Below are positions 24,500 through 34,185 of a stretch of DNA of 64,000 nucleotides, piece after piece. Positions within the stretch are counted from its first letter, which is position 1; every line of letters begins with the position of its first letter. Made by a program: the position numbers and the translations under genes. The notes under the pieces were generated by a model. That model made no database searches. It saw only the letters and a program-made list of their open reading frames with translations, and was not told the origin of the DNA. Source of the DNA: CAYUUR01 sp052034685 (lineage in GTDB: Bacteria > Patescibacteriota > Saccharimonadia > Saccharimonadales > CAYUUR01); assembly GCA_052034685.1 (NCBI GenBank), contig JBPOIH010000002.1:52777-116776 (forward strand), read 5' to 3'.

Positions 24500-25537
24500 C
24501 TACTCCTTGCTGGCGGCTTCTTTAACTTGTTTGGCGATCTTGTCGAGAACTTTTGGATTTTCCTCTAGGTACTTCTTGGCGGCTTCGCGGCCCTGGCCAA
24601 TCTTGGCGTCTTCATAGGCAAACCATGCGCCAGCTTTCTCTACGATGTCGTTTTCTACAGCGAGGTCGAGGATATCGCCTGACTTGCTAATACCTTGGTT
24701 GTACATTATGTCGAACTCTGCCTGGCGGAACGGTGGCGCAATCTTGTTTTTGACTACCTTGACGCGTGTTCGGTTACCGATGATCTTTTCGCCCATCTTG
24801 ATCTGGCCAATACGCCGAATATCCATACGGACTGAGGCATAGAACTTGAGGGCATTACCACCAGTAGTTGTCTCTGGGTTGCCGAACATAACGCCAATCT
24901 TCATACGAATCTGGTTAATGAATATAACAGTGGTCTTGCTCTTATTGATAACACCAGTTAGCTTACGTAGCGCCTGGCTCATCAGACGTGCTTGAAGGCC
25001 CATGTGACTATCACCCATGTCACCTTCGATTTCTGCGCGTGGCACCAATGCCGCAACGGAGTCCACGACCACCAAGTCCACGGCCGATGACCTGACTAAC
25101 GTCTCAGTAATCTCGAGCGCTTGCTCACCGTTATCTGGTTGGCTGAGTAGCAAATTCTCAACGTCAACACCAATGCGCTTAGCATAAGCCGGGTCAAGCG
25201 CGTGCTCAGCGTCAATAAACGCCGCTGTGCCACCTTGGCGCTGAATCTCAGCAATTGCATGCAGTGTCAGGGTTGTCTTACCGGATGATTCTGGGCCATA
25301 AATCTCGATGATTCGCCCTTTCGGGATACCGCCGCCAAGTGCCAAATCAAGCGATATGCTGCCTGTTGGAATACACTCAACCTCAATCTTATAGCCTTCG
25401 CCCATCTTCATGATTGAGCCCTTACCGAACTGTTTTTCAATCTGATCAAGTGCCAGGCCGAGTGCCTTCCCCTTGCCGTCTACCGACTTGTCTTCGTTTG
25501 TCTCTTTAGGTTCTTTTTTTGCTGTCTTGCCTGCCAT
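24500..25537 (-). CDS. recA: Recombinase RecA
   Basis: 345 residues from ATG 25537, which follows a GGAGGAGT site; the longer reading has no support. Walker A GPESSGKTT near 71-79, the QPDNGEQALEI segment, and the LVVVDSVAALVPRAEIEG Walker B and L1 region are all intact. Normal bacterial length. It drives strand exchange in repair and in the integration of DNA taken up. The pilB gene starts 138 bp away in the opposite direction. No LexA-type box was identified by eye. Confidence 0.98.
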   Translation of the reverse strand: MAGKTAKKEPKETNEDKSVDGKGKALGLALDQIEKQFGKGSIMKMGEGYKIEVECIPTGSISLDLALGGGIPKGRIIEIYGPESSGKTTLTLHAIAEIQRQGGTAAFIDAEHALDPAYAKRIGVDVENLLLSQPDNGEQALEITETLVRSSAVDLVVVDSVAALVPRAEIEGDMGDSHMGLQARLMSQALRKLTGVINKSKTTVIFINQIRMKIGVMFGNPETTTGGNALKFYASVRMDIRRIGQIKMGEKIIGNRTRVKVVKNKIAPPFRQAEFDIMYNQGISKSGDILDLAVENDIVEKAGAWFAYEDAKIGQGREAAKKYLEENPKVLDKIAKQVKEAASKE

Positions 25538-25675
25538 TGCACCACTCCTCCACTGAAATTTCTTACGTGCATATAGTATAGAATGTTGTACTTTGCTTAG
25601 CAACAGGCGCAAGGGCAACACAATAATCGGACTTCCTATTGAATATTGTTATGCTTTATACTGTTTGTAATAGCT

Positions 25676-27430
25676 ATGCGTATATCTGATGCTTTTGTAG
25701 AAAAACTACTCAAAAAGAACAAAAAGGTGGATGGGGAACAACTCAAGGGCCTGATGGAGCGTGTCAAAACAGAGAAAAAGCCACTACAAGAAATCGCCGT
25801 CACCGCAAATCTGCTCAGCGAAGCTGAACTCACCAAGGCATTTGCAGAAGAGATTGAAGTTCCTTTTGTAGAAATTGACCCAAAAAGCCTCGATCGTGAA
25901 CTGATGACGCTCATACCCGAACGAATTGCCCGACAATACATGGCGGTCATAACAGGTATTGGTGACGACGAGATCAAAGAAGTCGCTATGGAAGACCCGG
26001 ATGATGTTCAAGCAATTAACTTTTTGCAGAAACAAATCGGCACCGGCATTCGCATCTATATCGCGACACGTAGCAATATCTTGGCAGCACTCGACCAATA
26101 CCGTGGCAACATCGGCAGCGAGATTAGCAAAGTAGCGAGTGAAGGCGACGATGAAGACACTGCCGAAGAAGAAGTCAGCAAAGAAGATCTGACGGAAGAC
26201 TCCCCAATAGCCCAGACAGTTAACTTGATTATTGAATATGCTATCAAATCGAGTGCCAGCGATATACACATTGAACCACGCGAAAAGCATGTTCAAGTCC
26301 GTTACCGCATTGACGGTGTCTTGCGTGAGGCCAATAAACTACCTAAACGAACCCTCGCAGCCTTAGTATCACGCATCAAAATTCTGTCGGGTTTGAAGAT
26401 CGACGAACGGCGCGCACCGCAAGACGGCCGATTCAAGATTACGTTGAACAGCCGGACGTTTGCCTTCCGCGTATCGACCCTACCGATTACTGATGGCGAA
26501 AAGGTTGTTATGCGCGTATTGGACGAATCAAGCGACCCAGCAACGCTCGAACAGCTCGGCTTTTGGGGTCAAGCATTGCGCGACATCAATGGCGCAATAA
26601 CGCAACCACATGGCATGGTTTTGGTGACGGGGCCAACCGGTTCCGGTAAGTCAACAACACTCCATAGCGTTCTCAACATTCTTAATAAACCTGACGTTAA
26701 TATTTCTACCGTGGAGGATCCAGTTGAATACCGGCTACAGGGCGTCAACCAAACCCAGGTTAACCCGGTTGCAGGCATGACCTTCGTGAATGGTCTGCGA
26801 GCACTCTTGCGTCAAGATCCAAACGTCATCATGGTTGGTGAGATTCGTGACAGTGAAACGGCAGGGCTTGGGGTCCAGGCGGCGCTTACCGGCCACTTAG
26901 TATTCTCAACACTGCACACCAACAACGCCGCGACCTGTTTACCACGTCTGCTTGATATGAACATCGAGCCATTCCTCATTGCATCTGTTGTGCGCGTGGT
27001 AGTTGGTCAGCGACTGGTTCGACGCCTCGTACCTGAAGATGCCGAGAGCTACGCACCCGATGAAAAAGAGGTCAAAGAGATCGAGCGAGCCTTTGGCATT
27101 AAGTCTCAGGACGACTGGAAGCGTGTCATGAGCTTGTTCAACGAGGCGCAGGTTGCTTACAAAGCAGAGAAAACCAGCAAGCTTACTTTCTGGCGTCCCA
27201 AGAAAGACCTCGCCGACGACAAAACTGGCTACCGTGGCCGAATGGGTATTTACGAAGCTTTGACCGTTACGCCAAATATCCAAAAGATGATCATGAGCAA
27301 CTCCACCAGTGAAGAGATCCAAAACGAAGCTGTAAAAGACGGCATGACTACCATGCAACTTGATGGACTTATCAAAGCAATGCTTGGCCTCACAAGCCTC
27401 GAAGAAATCCTCCGCGTAACAAGAGAATAA
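25676..27430 (+). CDS. pilB: Type IV pilus extension ATPase PilB
   Basis: 584 residues from ATG 25676 (TATACT upstream). N-terminal GspE-like domain (about 1-140), then the N2 domain with DIHIEPREKHVQVRYRIDG, Walker A GPTGSGKST near 319, Asp box and Walker B EIRDSETAG. The usual four-cysteine zinc loop near the C-terminus is absent; that region (about 450-520) is a charged helix with no cysteine. It powers pilus extension. First gene of the pilus operon. No PilT is in the window. Confidence 0.93.
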   Translation: MRISDAFVEKLLKKNKKVDGEQLKGLMERVKTEKKPLQEIAVTANLLSEAELTKAFAEEIEVPFVEIDPKSLDRELMTLIPERIARQYMAVITGIGDDEIKEVAMEDPDDVQAINFLQKQIGTGIRIYIATRSNILAALDQYRGNIGSEISKVASEGDDEDTAEEEVSKEDLTEDSPIAQTVNLIIEYAIKSSASDIHIEPREKHVQVRYRIDGVLREANKLPKRTLAALVSRIKILSGLKIDERRAPQDGRFKITLNSRTFAFRVSTLPITDGEKVVMRVLDESSDPATLEQLGFWGQALRDINGAITQPHGMVLVTGPTGSGKSTTLHSVLNILNKPDVNISTVEDPVEYRLQGVNQTQVNPVAGMTFVNGLRALLRQDPNVIMVGEIRDSETAGLGVQAALTGHLVFSTLHTNNAATCLPRLLDMNIEPFLIASVVRVVVGQRLVRRLVPEDAESYAPDEKEVKEIERAFGIKSQDDWKRVMSLFNEAQVAYKAEKTSKLTFWRPKKDLADDKTGYRGRMGIYEALTVTPNIQKMIMSNSTSEEIQNEAVKDGMTTMQLDGLIKAMLGLTSLEEILRVTRE

Positions 27431-27433
27431 AAT

Positions 27434-28648
27434 ATGCCGACATTCAACTACACCGCCCTCGATGAATCAGATAAACGTGTGAACGGTAGTATTGAGGCGA
27501 CGACACAAAAGGTTGCCCAAGACTTACTAAGAGAACGCAAACTCAAGCCGTTGCACGTGTCAGAAAAAAAATCTGGCGGCTTTGCATTGCCAAAATTTGG
27601 TGGCAAAAAGGTCAAGCTAAGAGATATGGTTATCTTCACGCGCCAGTTAGCGACCATGATCAATGCCGGCGTACCCCTTGTTCGGTCACTTGCCACACTA
27701 CAAGTTCAAACAGAGAACGAGCATTTCAAACGGGTGATAAGCGCAATCACTAAAGACGTGGAAGGTGGAACATCCTTTGCTGATGCACTAGAAAAGTTTC
27801 CTAATATCTTCTCGCCAATTTACATAAACATGGTTCGCGCCGGAGAAGCAGGCGGTATATTGGACGACATTCTCAAAAAGCTTGCCGTCCAACAAGAAAA
27901 AGACGCCAAAATAAGAGGTAAGTTTAAGAGTGCCATGACGTATCCAATAATCTTGCTGACAATTACGCTGAGCGTATTTATGTTATTGATGGTGTTTGTT
28001 ATGCCGCGTATTGGCACAATCATCAAAGACTTGGCCGGAGAAGATGCTGAGCTACCAACTATGACCAAAATTATGCTCAGTATCAGTGATTTTATGGTCA
28101 ATCGATGGTACATCATACTTATCGTCGGTTTTATCGGGTCTTACCTGTTAAGGAGATACATGAAAACGCCGAAAGGAAGACGCAACAAAGATATAATGCT
28201 TTTGAAACTACCAATATTAAGCATGATCATTCGTAAGGTGGCAATCGCGCGCTTTGCCAGAACTTTCGCGAGTCTTATCGGTGCTGGTGTGACCGTTCTA
28301 GAATCAATCAATGTTACTGCAAAGGCAATTGGTAACGCCGTTATTGAAGAAGAGCTACTAGCTGCATCCAAGGAAGTCGCAAACGGGCAGCCACTCTCTG
28401 TGCCACTTGGTAATAGTAAGGTGTTCCCGCCTATTGTCAGTCAAATGATGTCTATCGGAGAAGAAACCGGACAAACCGACGAGATTCTGGTCAAAGTAGC
28501 AGATTTTTATGAAGAAGAGGTTGATGCCACTGTTGACAGTCTTAGCTCAATACTCGAGCCAATCATGATCGTCGTGATGGGCGTGATGGTAGGTCTAATC
28601 GCAGCCAGTGTTATTGGCCCAATTAGCAACCTCTCAAGCCAGATTTAA
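27434..28648 (+). CDS. pilC: Type IV pilus inner-membrane platform PilC
   Basis: 404 residues, full length for the GspF/PilC family. Two homologous cytosolic helical domains (about 60-165 and 260-370) with FTRQLATMINAGVPLVRSL in the first and FARTFASLIGAGVTVLESI in the second, and three membrane helices. The start lies 3 nt after the pilB stop. It links the PilB motor to the growing pilus. Confidence 0.96.
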   Translation: MPTFNYTALDESDKRVNGSIEATTQKVAQDLLRERKLKPLHVSEKKSGGFALPKFGGKKVKLRDMVIFTRQLATMINAGVPLVRSLATLQVQTENEHFKRVISAITKDVEGGTSFADALEKFPNIFSPIYINMVRAGEAGGILDDILKKLAVQQEKDAKIRGKFKSAMTYPIILLTITLSVFMLLMVFVMPRIGTIIKDLAGEDAELPTMTKIMLSISDFMVNRWYIILIVGFIGSYLLRRYMKTPKGRRNKDIMLLKLPILSMIIRKVAIARFARTFASLIGAGVTVLESINVTAKAIGNAVIEEELLAASKEVANGQPLSVPLGNSKVFPPIVSQMMSIGEETGQTDEILVKVADFYEEEVDATVDSLSSILEPIMIVVMGVMVGLIAASVIGPISNLSSQI

Positions 28649-28785
28649 ACGTACACTCTGTAAGCATGCATAAAATTACCATCAAAAAGACTTGCATCTC
28701 TGTTTGCTTGTGATACTGTATAAGCATAAGCCAAATCAAAAATAAAAGGGCTTTTTACAATTAAACAAGGAGGGTGGGCAAACCC

Positions 28786-29262
28786 ATGTTCAAAACACTA
28801 AAGAATGCACAACGCGGTTTCACGATTATCGAACTTTTGATCGTTATCGCAATTATCGCCATCTTGGCTGGTCTCGTACTTAACAACTTCCAAGGTGCGC
28901 AAGCAAAGGCTCGTGACACACAACGTGTTACTGACACAAACAACGTACATAGCAAACTAGAAGAATACTACAACGAAAACGGTGCGTATCCATCAACAGT
29001 AGTAGCAGCAGACCTACCAGGAATTGACGCGGAAAGCCTCAACGACCCTGATGGCACAGCAATTGTTGCTAACGCAGCCGTCGCCGACCAAACAGCAGCA
29101 CAAGCAGTTGCTAACCCAGATACAGATGCAGAATATCTCTACATCCCATATCCAACTGGCTGTACTGATGACTGTACTGGCTACGTACTAAAGACCTTCA
29201 TTGAGCGACCTGGGGACAACACAACAAACCCTTACGTTAAGCTCGGTCTTAACAACAACTAG
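28786..29262 (+). CDS. Major type IV pilin-like protein
   Basis: 158 residues from ATG 28786. Short leader MFKTLKNAQRG with cleavage before FTIIELLIVIAIIAIL, with Glu5 present. The globular part is small, acidic and alanine-rich, with one disulfide-capable pair CTDDC (about 126-130). AGGAGG lies 12 nt upstream, and a terminator follows directly, so it can be made at a higher level than its neighbours, as expected for the main subunit. Confidence 0.9.
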   Translation: MFKTLKNAQRGFTIIELLIVIAIIAILAGLVLNNFQGAQAKARDTQRVTDTNNVHSKLEEYYNENGAYPSTVVAADLPGIDAESLNDPDGTAIVANAAVADQTAAQAVANPDTDAEYLYIPYPTGCTDDCTGYVLKTFIERPGDNTTNPYVKLGLNNN

Positions 29263-29281
29263 TAGTAGTTGCTCCGCTCCT

Positions 29282-29314
29282 GAAAATCGCCCAGTAACTG
29301 GGCGATTTTCTTTT
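29282..29314 (+). terminator. Terminator after the major pilin
   Basis: GAAAATCGCCCAG / CTGGGCGATTTTC perfect 13-bp hairpin with a 3-nt loop, followed by TTTT. It separates the pilin from pilM. Confidence 0.93.
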
Positions 29315-29393
29315 CTAAGAACCCAACATGACACTTATGCGTACAGAGATTTATCTGATATAATTACTCAAATGTCGCTTATGGTTATAAACA

Positions 29394-30461
29394 ATGGATG
29401 AATCATTACTATACAAAGATAAACCAGTCTTTGCTCTTGATATTGGCTACAAAAGCATTAAGATTATGCAGGTCGTCAAGAGCAGCAAAAAAACAAAGGT
29501 TATCGGCTTTGGTGTGGCAAAGTTCGACCCCTCTGCTATCGATAATGGCGTACTCGTGAAGCCTGAGCTTATTGCACAGGCGTTGCAGCAACTTATTAAA
29601 TCAGACTTGATAGGCAAGATCACCACTCGGCGCGTTGCCTTGGCTATACCAGCATCGCGAACATACAGTCACGCAGCTCAGTTGCCAAACCTATCCGCTA
29701 AAGACATAAAAGACGCGGTCCAATCCGAAGCCGAGCAATATATTCCTCATGCTATTGAAGACCTATATATTGACTATGAGATCACAAAGCAGACCGATTC
29801 CGAGACTCAGCTACTCCTTGTCGCGGCACCCAAAAAACTTGTTGATTCATACATTCTCTTTGCGCGTCTGGCAGGTCTAGAAGTAGCTGCTATTGAACCC
29901 ACAATTAATGCTGGCGCAAGGCTATTCGCTCGTTCTAGTGAAGGAGACAATACCCCGCCGACGATCTTAATTGATCTTGGTTCTTTAGCGTCGGATATTA
30001 CCATATACGACCGGAATATAATCGTTACTGGTACCGCCGCCGGTGGAGGCGATAACTTCACAGATAACATTGCTCAAACCCTGGGCGTAAGCCATCAAGA
30101 AGCACATGTCATCAAGGTTAAGTACGGCTTGGGTGTTAGCAAAAAACAAAAGCAAATATTGGAAGCTGCAGGGCCCGTACTCGATTCACTAATGAAGGAA
30201 GTTAGACGAATGATTCGTTACTACGAAGAACATGCGGCGCCGAACGCTAAGATCAGTCAAATCATTACTCTGGGTGGCGGCGCAAACATGCCTGGTGTTT
30301 CAGAGTACATGACCAACAAACTACGCATGCCAGTACGTACGTGTCACCCTTGGGAATACCTCGACTTCGGTAAACTTCAACCACCGAGTGAAGCAGACCG
30401 ATCAATGTACCTCACAGTTGCTGGTCTCGCGCTGATCGAGCCTGGGGAGATATTCGCATGA
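29394..30461 (+). CDS. pilM: Pilus assembly protein PilM
   Basis: 355 residues of the actin-like PilM/FtsA fold: FALDIGYKSIKIMQV phosphate-1 loop near 12, ILIDLGSLASDITIYD near 195 and GGGANMPG near 301. In type IV pili PilM binds the N-terminus of PilN on the cytosolic side. It overlaps pilN by 4 nt. A TATAAA-like box sits just upstream of the start. Confidence 0.93.
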   Translation: MDESLLYKDKPVFALDIGYKSIKIMQVVKSSKKTKVIGFGVAKFDPSAIDNGVLVKPELIAQALQQLIKSDLIGKITTRRVALAIPASRTYSHAAQLPNLSAKDIKDAVQSEAEQYIPHAIEDLYIDYEITKQTDSETQLLLVAAPKKLVDSYILFARLAGLEVAAIEPTINAGARLFARSSEGDNTPPTILIDLGSLASDITIYDRNIIVTGTAAGGGDNFTDNIAQTLGVSHQEAHVIKVKYGLGVSKKQKQILEAAGPVLDSLMKEVRRMIRYYEEHAAPNAKISQIITLGGGANMPGVSEYMTNKLRMPVRTCHPWEYLDFGKLQPPSEADRSMYLTVAGLALIEPGEIFA

Positions 30462-31066
30462 TCAACCTCTTACCTACCGACATAAACAGCAGTGTGACCT
30501 TTGCCCGTCATAACCGAACACTACTCAGATGGATCGTAGCCCTACTTATTGGACTGGTTGGTGCAATCATGATTGTCGTTGCCGGCATGCTCTATATTAA
30601 CTACCAGGTCAAGGCCTACAGTAGTCAAGTAGCCCAAACAAAAGAACAGCTTGCCAAGCAAAACCTCGAAGATACGCAGAACCGTGTCAATGAAATATCA
30701 AACAGTGTCAAACTCGCCAATCAAGTCCTGTCGCGTGAAGTACTCTTCTCTGAAGTCCTCAAGGCAATTGGCAGCGTAATCCCGCCGGGCACCGCGCTGC
30801 AGAATTTGAACATCACCAGTGACTTGGGAGGAGGCATTGACTTGATTTTTGCTGCGGCAGATTATCAGACAGCCACTCAAGTTCAGGTGAACTTAACTGA
30901 TCCTGCCAACAAGGTGTTTGAGAAAGCTGACATTCAAAACATTAGCTGTGCCAGTGAAGAAAATCAAGACAGTGAAAACGATGACTACCCATGTCAGATT
31001 ACTATTCGAGCACTCTTTGCCAAGGATAGTCCGTTCGTCTTTACACATTCGGAGAAGAAAAAATGA
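30458..31066 (+). CDS. pilN: Pilus assembly protein PilN
   Basis: 202 residues. It opens with MINLLPTDI, the PilM-binding INLLP motif of PilN, then one membrane helix (about 26-50), a coiled coil and a small ferredoxin-like domain. The start overlaps pilM and the stop overlaps the next gene, each by 4 nt. Confidence 0.92.
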   Translation: MINLLPTDINSSVTFARHNRTLLRWIVALLIGLVGAIMIVVAGMLYINYQVKAYSSQVAQTKEQLAKQNLEDTQNRVNEISNSVKLANQVLSREVLFSEVLKAIGSVIPPGTALQNLNITSDLGGGIDLIFAAADYQTATQVQVNLTDPANKVFEKADIQNISCASEENQDSENDDYPCQITIRALFAKDSPFVFTHSEKKK

Positions 31067-31665
31067 GTAGTAAAAAGTTATTCTTGATACTATGCGCAGC
31101 TATTGTACTACTGTGTGCAGGAATAGTTGGTGTTGTCTATACTGGCGACAAGCTGCTCAAGGAACGTGCAACCGCACTGTATGATCTCAAATCATCGAGC
31201 GTCGAGCTTGCTGAACAGCAACGAGTGTTAGTTCAGGCAAAGAAAGATATCGCCCAGTATACCGAGATCGAAAACATCGCACGTACTGTTGTGCCTCAAG
31301 AAAAAGATCAAGCAAGAACAGTGCGCGAGATTATTTCAATCGCTAATCGCACCGGCATTAAGATTGCCAATATCTCATTCCCTTCCTCGACGCTTGGTGC
31401 TACTGACAAGAAGAAAAAGGCCACCGACAGCACCATTACGCAACTCGAACCCGTTGAAGGGATAACTGGGGTATACCAGCTAGAAATCAACGTTCAAACA
31501 GATGGTACATCCTACGTGCCGTTCTCTACCATGCTGTCTTTTCTGCGTGAGCTGGAGCAAAACCGGCGTACCGCCCAAGTTAGTAGTCTTACTGTCGCAC
31601 CGTCAAGCGATAATCGTTCATTGGTCACGTTTAACGTAATCCTGGGAGTGTACATAAAGAAATGA
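31063..31665 (+). CDS. pilO: PilO-like pilus assembly protein
   Basis: 200 residues: membrane helix (about 5-25), coiled coil (about 30-75), then an alpha/beta domain of PilO type (VQTDGTSYVPFSTMLSFLRELEQN). PilO pairs with PilN outside the membrane to align the platform. The call rests on position, layout and size; sequence is divergent. Confidence 0.82.
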   Translation: MSSKKLFLILCAAIVLLCAGIVGVVYTGDKLLKERATALYDLKSSSVELAEQQRVLVQAKKDIAQYTEIENIARTVVPQEKDQARTVREIISIANRTGIKIANISFPSSTLGATDKKKKATDSTITQLEPVEGITGVYQLEINVQTDGTSYVPFSTMLSFLRELEQNRRTAQVSSLTVAPSSDNRSLVTFNVILGVYIKK

Positions 31666-31952
31666 AGCTAAGCACACAGGTCATTCACAATACTCTACAA
31701 AAGGCCACACAAGCTCTGTATCGTTACCGTGTGATTTTGTTCGTCGCTGGCCTTGTCGGCTGTTATGGATTCTTGATCACGCGTATCGGCGCCTACACAC
31801 AACGCGAACCAAGCTCTCAGGTCAGTGAACAAGCCATTAAACGCCTGACCATCGATGAAGAGTCAATCCAAAAAATCAAAGATCTAGAGGATCAGAACGT
31901 CGAAGTCCGCTCACTATTTGAGCGCGCACGCAATAATCCATTCAGCGAATAG
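31662..31952 (+). CDS. Small membrane protein of the pilus operon, 96 aa
   Basis: One membrane helix (about 25-44) and a short acidic helical outer part (SEQAIKRLTIDEESIQKIKD). It overlaps the PilO-like gene by 4 nt and ends the operon. It may take the place of PilP, but there is no lipobox and no PilP-like domain, so it is left unnamed. The stop abuts the stop of the convergent gene at 31953. Confidence 0.65.
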   Translation: MKLSTQVIHNTLQKATQALYRYRVILFVAGLVGCYGFLITRIGAYTQREPSSQVSEQAIKRLTIDEESIQKIKDLEDQNVEVRSLFERARNNPFSE

Positions 31953-32534
31953 TTAGTTGCCGTATTGTTTGAGATTTATCTCATGCGCCATGATGATGGT
32001 CTTGCTAGCTTGATACGGATCTGGCACGTAGGTAAACGTATAGTTCTGTTGCTCACCTGCTGTCTCAACGACAATGGTACCAAAGTTAAAGGAGCGAGCA
32101 ATCACGCCTTTTTGCGTGACGGTTACATCTTGTACGTCACCAATGCTTAGTTGTGATATCTTTCTATCAAACAACGTCCTGTATAGCACTTGGGCAATCT
32201 TGTCATTCGTTACCAGTATCACGTTACTCTTGTACAGATAGCCAGCAATTCCAGCAACAACTGCTGTTAGCACGGCCAGCAAAAGGCCAACCAACAAAAA
32301 TATACCTCTGTAGTTCGATAGCTCTACGCCTAAGTTTAATGGATCGCCTTCAAAAGCAAATCCTGCCACAGCAAATATCGCAAACAGTAAGGCTCCGATT
32401 AATATACCTGTTAAGTAAATAACGAATAGGCCGAATGGGTGCTTCCTCACCTCATACAGCAACTGCTCTTGTTCATCAAACTCAATGAGCTCAAACAGTT
32501 TCTTGCCATTACCGGATAGTTGATTTGGTTGCAT
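31953..32534 (-). CDS. Membrane protein with bacterial PH domain
   Basis: 193 residues: cytosolic N-terminus, two membrane helices (about 33-60 and 78-104), then a PH-like domain (about 108-185) with VILVTNDKIAQVLYRTLF and SQLSIGDVQDVTVTQKG, as in YdbT/bPH2 proteins. Role unknown. A TATAAT box ends 8 nt before the ATG, so despite lying 9 nt after ruvB it may have its own promoter. Confidence 0.78.
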   Translation of the reverse strand: MQPNQLSGNGKKLFELIEFDEQEQLLYEVRKHPFGLFVIYLTGILIGALLFAIFAVAGFAFEGDPLNLGVELSNYRGIFLLVGLLLAVLTAVVAGIAGYLYKSNVILVTNDKIAQVLYRTLFDRKISQLSIGDVQDVTVTQKGVIARSFNFGTIVVETAGEQQNYTFTYVPDPYQASKTIIMAHEINLKQYGN

Positions 32535-32543
32535 ATACAGGTA

Positions 32544-33569
32544 TTATAGCAATTTATTGTCGTCTTTATGCTTTTTTGCAGCGATATGCTTATTTGCGCG
32601 TGGCGTCGTCTTACGGCCACGCGGAGTTCGTTCTAACAGCCCCATCTGCATAAGGTATGGCTCATAGAAGTCTTCGATGGTACTACGCTCTTCTGCAGTA
32701 ATGGCGGCGATTGTCTCTACACCCACAGGGCCACCATTATAATGCGTAATGATTGCTTCGAGCAGCATGCGATCACCTGGGTCTAAGCCTAGCTCGTCAA
32801 TCTGCAAGAGTTCCATAGCTTGCTTTTGAATATCGGTATCAATAATCCCGTCACCGTTAACGTCAGCGTAATCCCGGACGCGCTTAAGCAAACGATTGGC
32901 GATACGTGGCGTCAGACGCGACCGCTGCGCCAACGCTTCTGCTGCCTGCTTATCAATCTTGATCTTCAGAATAGATGCAGCTCGTTCAATGATCTGACGA
33001 ATCTCATCTGGTGCATAAAAGTCTAGTCGGTGCAGCATGCCAAATCTGTCTCGTAGTGGCGCGGCAAGGGCGCCAGTTCGTGTAGTAGCACCAATGATTG
33101 TGAAACGCGGCAGATCAAGCCGCAGACTTCGAGCGCTTGGGCCTTTGCCGAGCATTATGTCCAGCTTGTAGTCTTCCATCGCACTATATAAAACTTCCTC
33201 AACGGAACGATGTAGGCGGTGAATTTCATCAATAAATAAGATGTCGCCGTCTTGTAGGTTAGTGAGTAGACTTGCAAGATCGCCTGCCCGCTCAATTGCC
33301 GGACCCGACGTGATGCGAATATTAGCTGACATTTCGTGCGCAATAACATTTGCAAGTGTTGTTTTGCCAAGCCCTGGTGGTCCATACAAAAGTATATGGT
33401 CAAGTGGCTCGCCACGCTTCTGAGCAGCAGTAATTGCAAGCTGTAGGTTCTGCTTAAGGCGTTCTTGCCCAATGTAGTTAGCAAAGTCCTTAGGACGCAA
33501 AGTAATTTCTAATTCTACTTCAACCGGGTCTTCTGTAGATTGCGTAGCCAGTATTCTTTCGATAGCCAT
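32544..33569 (-). CDS. ruvB: Holliday junction helicase RuvB
   Basis: 341 residues, full length. Walker A GPPGLGKTT near 62, Walker B FIDEIHRL near 113, sensor GATTRTG near 160, and the C-terminal winged helix with RTPRGRKTT. It drives branch migration with RuvA. It starts one nt after the ruvA stop. Confidence 0.98.
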   Translation of the reverse strand: MAIERILATQSTEDPVEVELEITLRPKDFANYIGQERLKQNLQLAITAAQKRGEPLDHILLYGPPGLGKTTLANVIAHEMSANIRITSGPAIERAGDLASLLTNLQDGDILFIDEIHRLHRSVEEVLYSAMEDYKLDIMLGKGPSARSLRLDLPRFTIIGATTRTGALAAPLRDRFGMLHRLDFYAPDEIRQIIERAASILKIKIDKQAAEALAQRSRLTPRIANRLLKRVRDYADVNGDGIIDTDIQKQAMELLQIDELGLDPGDRMLLEAIITHYNGGPVGVETIAAITAEERSTIEDFYEPYLMQMGLLERTPRGRKTTPRANKHIAAKKHKDDNKLL

Positions 33570-33570
33570 A

Positions 33571-34155
33571 TTATCGCCTTTCCTTCAGCGCCATACGAAT
33601 GCGCTCTTCTGTTGGCAAGGAGACGTCAATATCATTCAGTGCAGCTATTGCGTCTTGTGGCGAATAGCCCAAAGCTATCAAACCTTGCGCAGCTTCATCT
33701 TGGTTGGCCATCGCGTCACCATATAGCAGGCCGGTAGCTGCAAGATCAACACCTTCCAGACCAACCTTATCTTTCAAGTCAACTACGATTCGTTCGGCAA
33801 CCCGCTTGCCGACGCCACTCGCTTGCTGAATGATCTTGACCTCTCCGGCAGCTATGGCTGTACGTACACTTGCTACACTACCAATGTTCATAATGCTCAA
33901 CGCCATCTTTGGCCCAACACCAGTAACGCTCAGCAGAAGCTCAAAAAATTGCTTGTCTTGAAAGGATTGAAAACCAAAGAGATCAAGGGCAGTTTCACGT
34001 ATGTGTTCGTATATAAACAGCTTGGCTGTTTCTGACTGACGAAGTGACGATTGTGCCTCATACGGAACAAGCAGTCCATAGCCAACACCATTGACATTTA
34101 GTACCACGACGTCAGTAAGTTTTTCGGATACAATTCCCTCTAAAGTAACGATCAT
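33571..34155 (-). CDS. ruvA: Holliday junction protein RuvA
   Basis: 194 residues. OB fold at the N-terminus (MIVTLEGIV), helix-hairpin-helix pair with VTGVGPKMALSI and ASGVGKRVAERIVVDLK, and a C-terminal three-helix RuvB-binding domain. TATACT ends 7 nt before the ATG, so it can be transcribed separately from the pilin genes upstream. Confidence 0.97.
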   Translation of the reverse strand: MIVTLEGIVSEKLTDVVVLNVNGVGYGLLVPYEAQSSLRQSETAKLFIYEHIRETALDLFGFQSFQDKQFFELLLSVTGVGPKMALSIMNIGSVASVRTAIAAGEVKIIQQASGVGKRVAERIVVDLKDKVGLEGVDLAATGLLYGDAMANQDEAAQGLIALGYSPQDAIAALNDIDVSLPTEERIRMALKERR

Positions 34156-34185
34156 CCGCCTTAGTATACCATCAGTCTAGCAATG

